A stretch of 64,000 nucleotides of DNA from Epiperipatus broadwayi (lineage: Eukaryota > Onychophora > Udeonychophora > Euonychophora > Peripatidae), in contig JAQFVV010006216.1 in the NCBI GenBank assembly GCA_028023455.1, positions 1,675,445 through 1,739,444 of the forward strand. The letters run 5' to 3'. The position numbers were made by a program, and so were the translations under genes. The notes beneath the pieces are model-generated. The model was not told the DNA's origin. It made no database searches and worked only from the letters and a program-made list of their open reading frames with translations. Shown here one piece after another: positions 63,199-64,000 of this stretch. Within the stretch, counting starts at the first letter, position 1. Each line of letters opens with the position of its first letter.

Positions 63199-64000
63199 AA
63201 GATATAAGCATAAATTATTTTTTAAAATAATTATTTAATAAAGATAACTAATAACTAAATTAAAAAATGATAAAAATGATAATGGGACAAAAGTTTTGCA
63301 TATAATTTCATCATACAATATCTATGATTTTATATAAAGCATATAATTATTCTTCCTTTTTGACTCTTCTTAAATAATACACATTTAATCTAAATGAGTT
63401 ATTCCCTTACAATAAATAAACCCTAGAAAAAAATGTCATAATAAAAAAGAAAAAGGTAAAATTTAACTTGAACCTTCTTTGCCTTTTTCTTTTCAAAATG
63501 CGGATATTGTACACCGTTTTAATCTAATGTGTGCCCAACCTTTTAGAACCTAAGAACTACTTCTTATTTTCCAAATAAATGGTGATCAACTAAATGGGCA
63601 AAAAAAAAGCAAAATGAATCAATTTATAAATGAAATAAACAAATATAGTTAAAATTTTAAACAAACTTATGAACTGGTATGTTTCCAGACATCATATTGA
63701 ATTTTTAAAAAAAACTGACCCGAGACATAATTTTCACAATAACTTCTGTTTGAATAATGTTAGAACAAAAAACTTTACACTGATAAAAACTAACCATTTA
63801 AAAAATAAGAAAAAAATTCAACATCTGACATAATTATTACTTTTTTGTTTGTTAATAAATTCTAATTTATTATTAACTAAATTTACATTACATCTTCATT
63901 GATAATTTCTTTGTGTTCCTCATAAAATTATCTTTCAAATCATATATAATACTTCTTACCTGAGATAATGCATAGCTTCAGAATCTCAAAAAATATTCAC
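63199..64000. other. AT-rich stretch at window end, no gene
   Basis: Low-complexity A/T-rich DNA outside the G2 LTR, with no frame or repeat recognised. Confidence 0.5.

Overview
This window looks like non-coding, repeat-dense DNA from an AT-rich animal genome, most likely an invertebrate. The basis is the mix of element families: Ty3/gypsy LTR retrotransposons with very long LTRs, RTE-type and SGNH/PHD-bearing LINEs, Penelope-like fragments, a piggyBac relative and long tetranucleotide arrays. There are no operons, ribosome binding sites or host genes with recognisable exons. Cnidarian or cephalopod-like genomes would fit, but the species cannot be fixed from sequence alone. I found no convincing tRNA, rRNA, CRISPR array or conserved host protein.

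Layout. 0-2.6 kb: a solo LTR-like insertion (660-1270) with a perfect 5-bp target-site duplication, then a Penelope-like reverse transcriptase remnant. 5.7-8.5 kb: a heavily decayed plus-strand RTE LINE. 10.07-10.48 kb: a large fold-back repeat. 11.0-14.4 kb: a complete but dead piggyBac-family transposon carrying its own tandem repeats. 15.0-15.4 kb: a less AT-rich patch with a TATA box and a possible splice donor. 18.4-21.2 kb: a better-preserved minus-strand RTE LINE. 22.5-24.4 kb: tetranucleotide arrays around two identical 334-bp units, with a strand switch.

24.96-35.82 kb is the centrepiece: a structurally complete Ty3/gypsy element of about 10.9 kb. It has nearly identical 2.6-kb LTRs (TG...CA), a polypurine tract, a small gag and a 1125-codon protease-RT-RNase H-integrase frame. 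The only visible lesion is a homopolymer frameshift in gag. At 36.5-37.6 kb lies a minus-strand remnant of the LTR family seen at 660. 40.4-45.9 kb holds a LINE whose first ORF encodes a PHD-like finger and an SGNH-esterase-like domain; pieces of it recur at 47.9 and 53.0 kb.

46.9-47.2 kb is a short element with 45-bp terminal inverted repeats and a hammerhead-like core. 48.2-49.7 kb is an RTE copy split by another solo LTR. At 50.7-51.0 kb the minus strand has a Penelope-like GIY-YIG endonuclease tail followed by a second hammerhead-like motif. 54.0-54.6 kb is a 332-bp tandem duplication. 54.9-63.2 kb is an older, minus-strand relative of the central gypsy element with the same long-LTR architecture and a ruined pol.

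No genes here work together as a host pathway. The window is a layered record of insertions: LINEs first, LTR elements into them, the 25-36 kb gypsy element most recently. Several insertions sit in (TA)n tracts.
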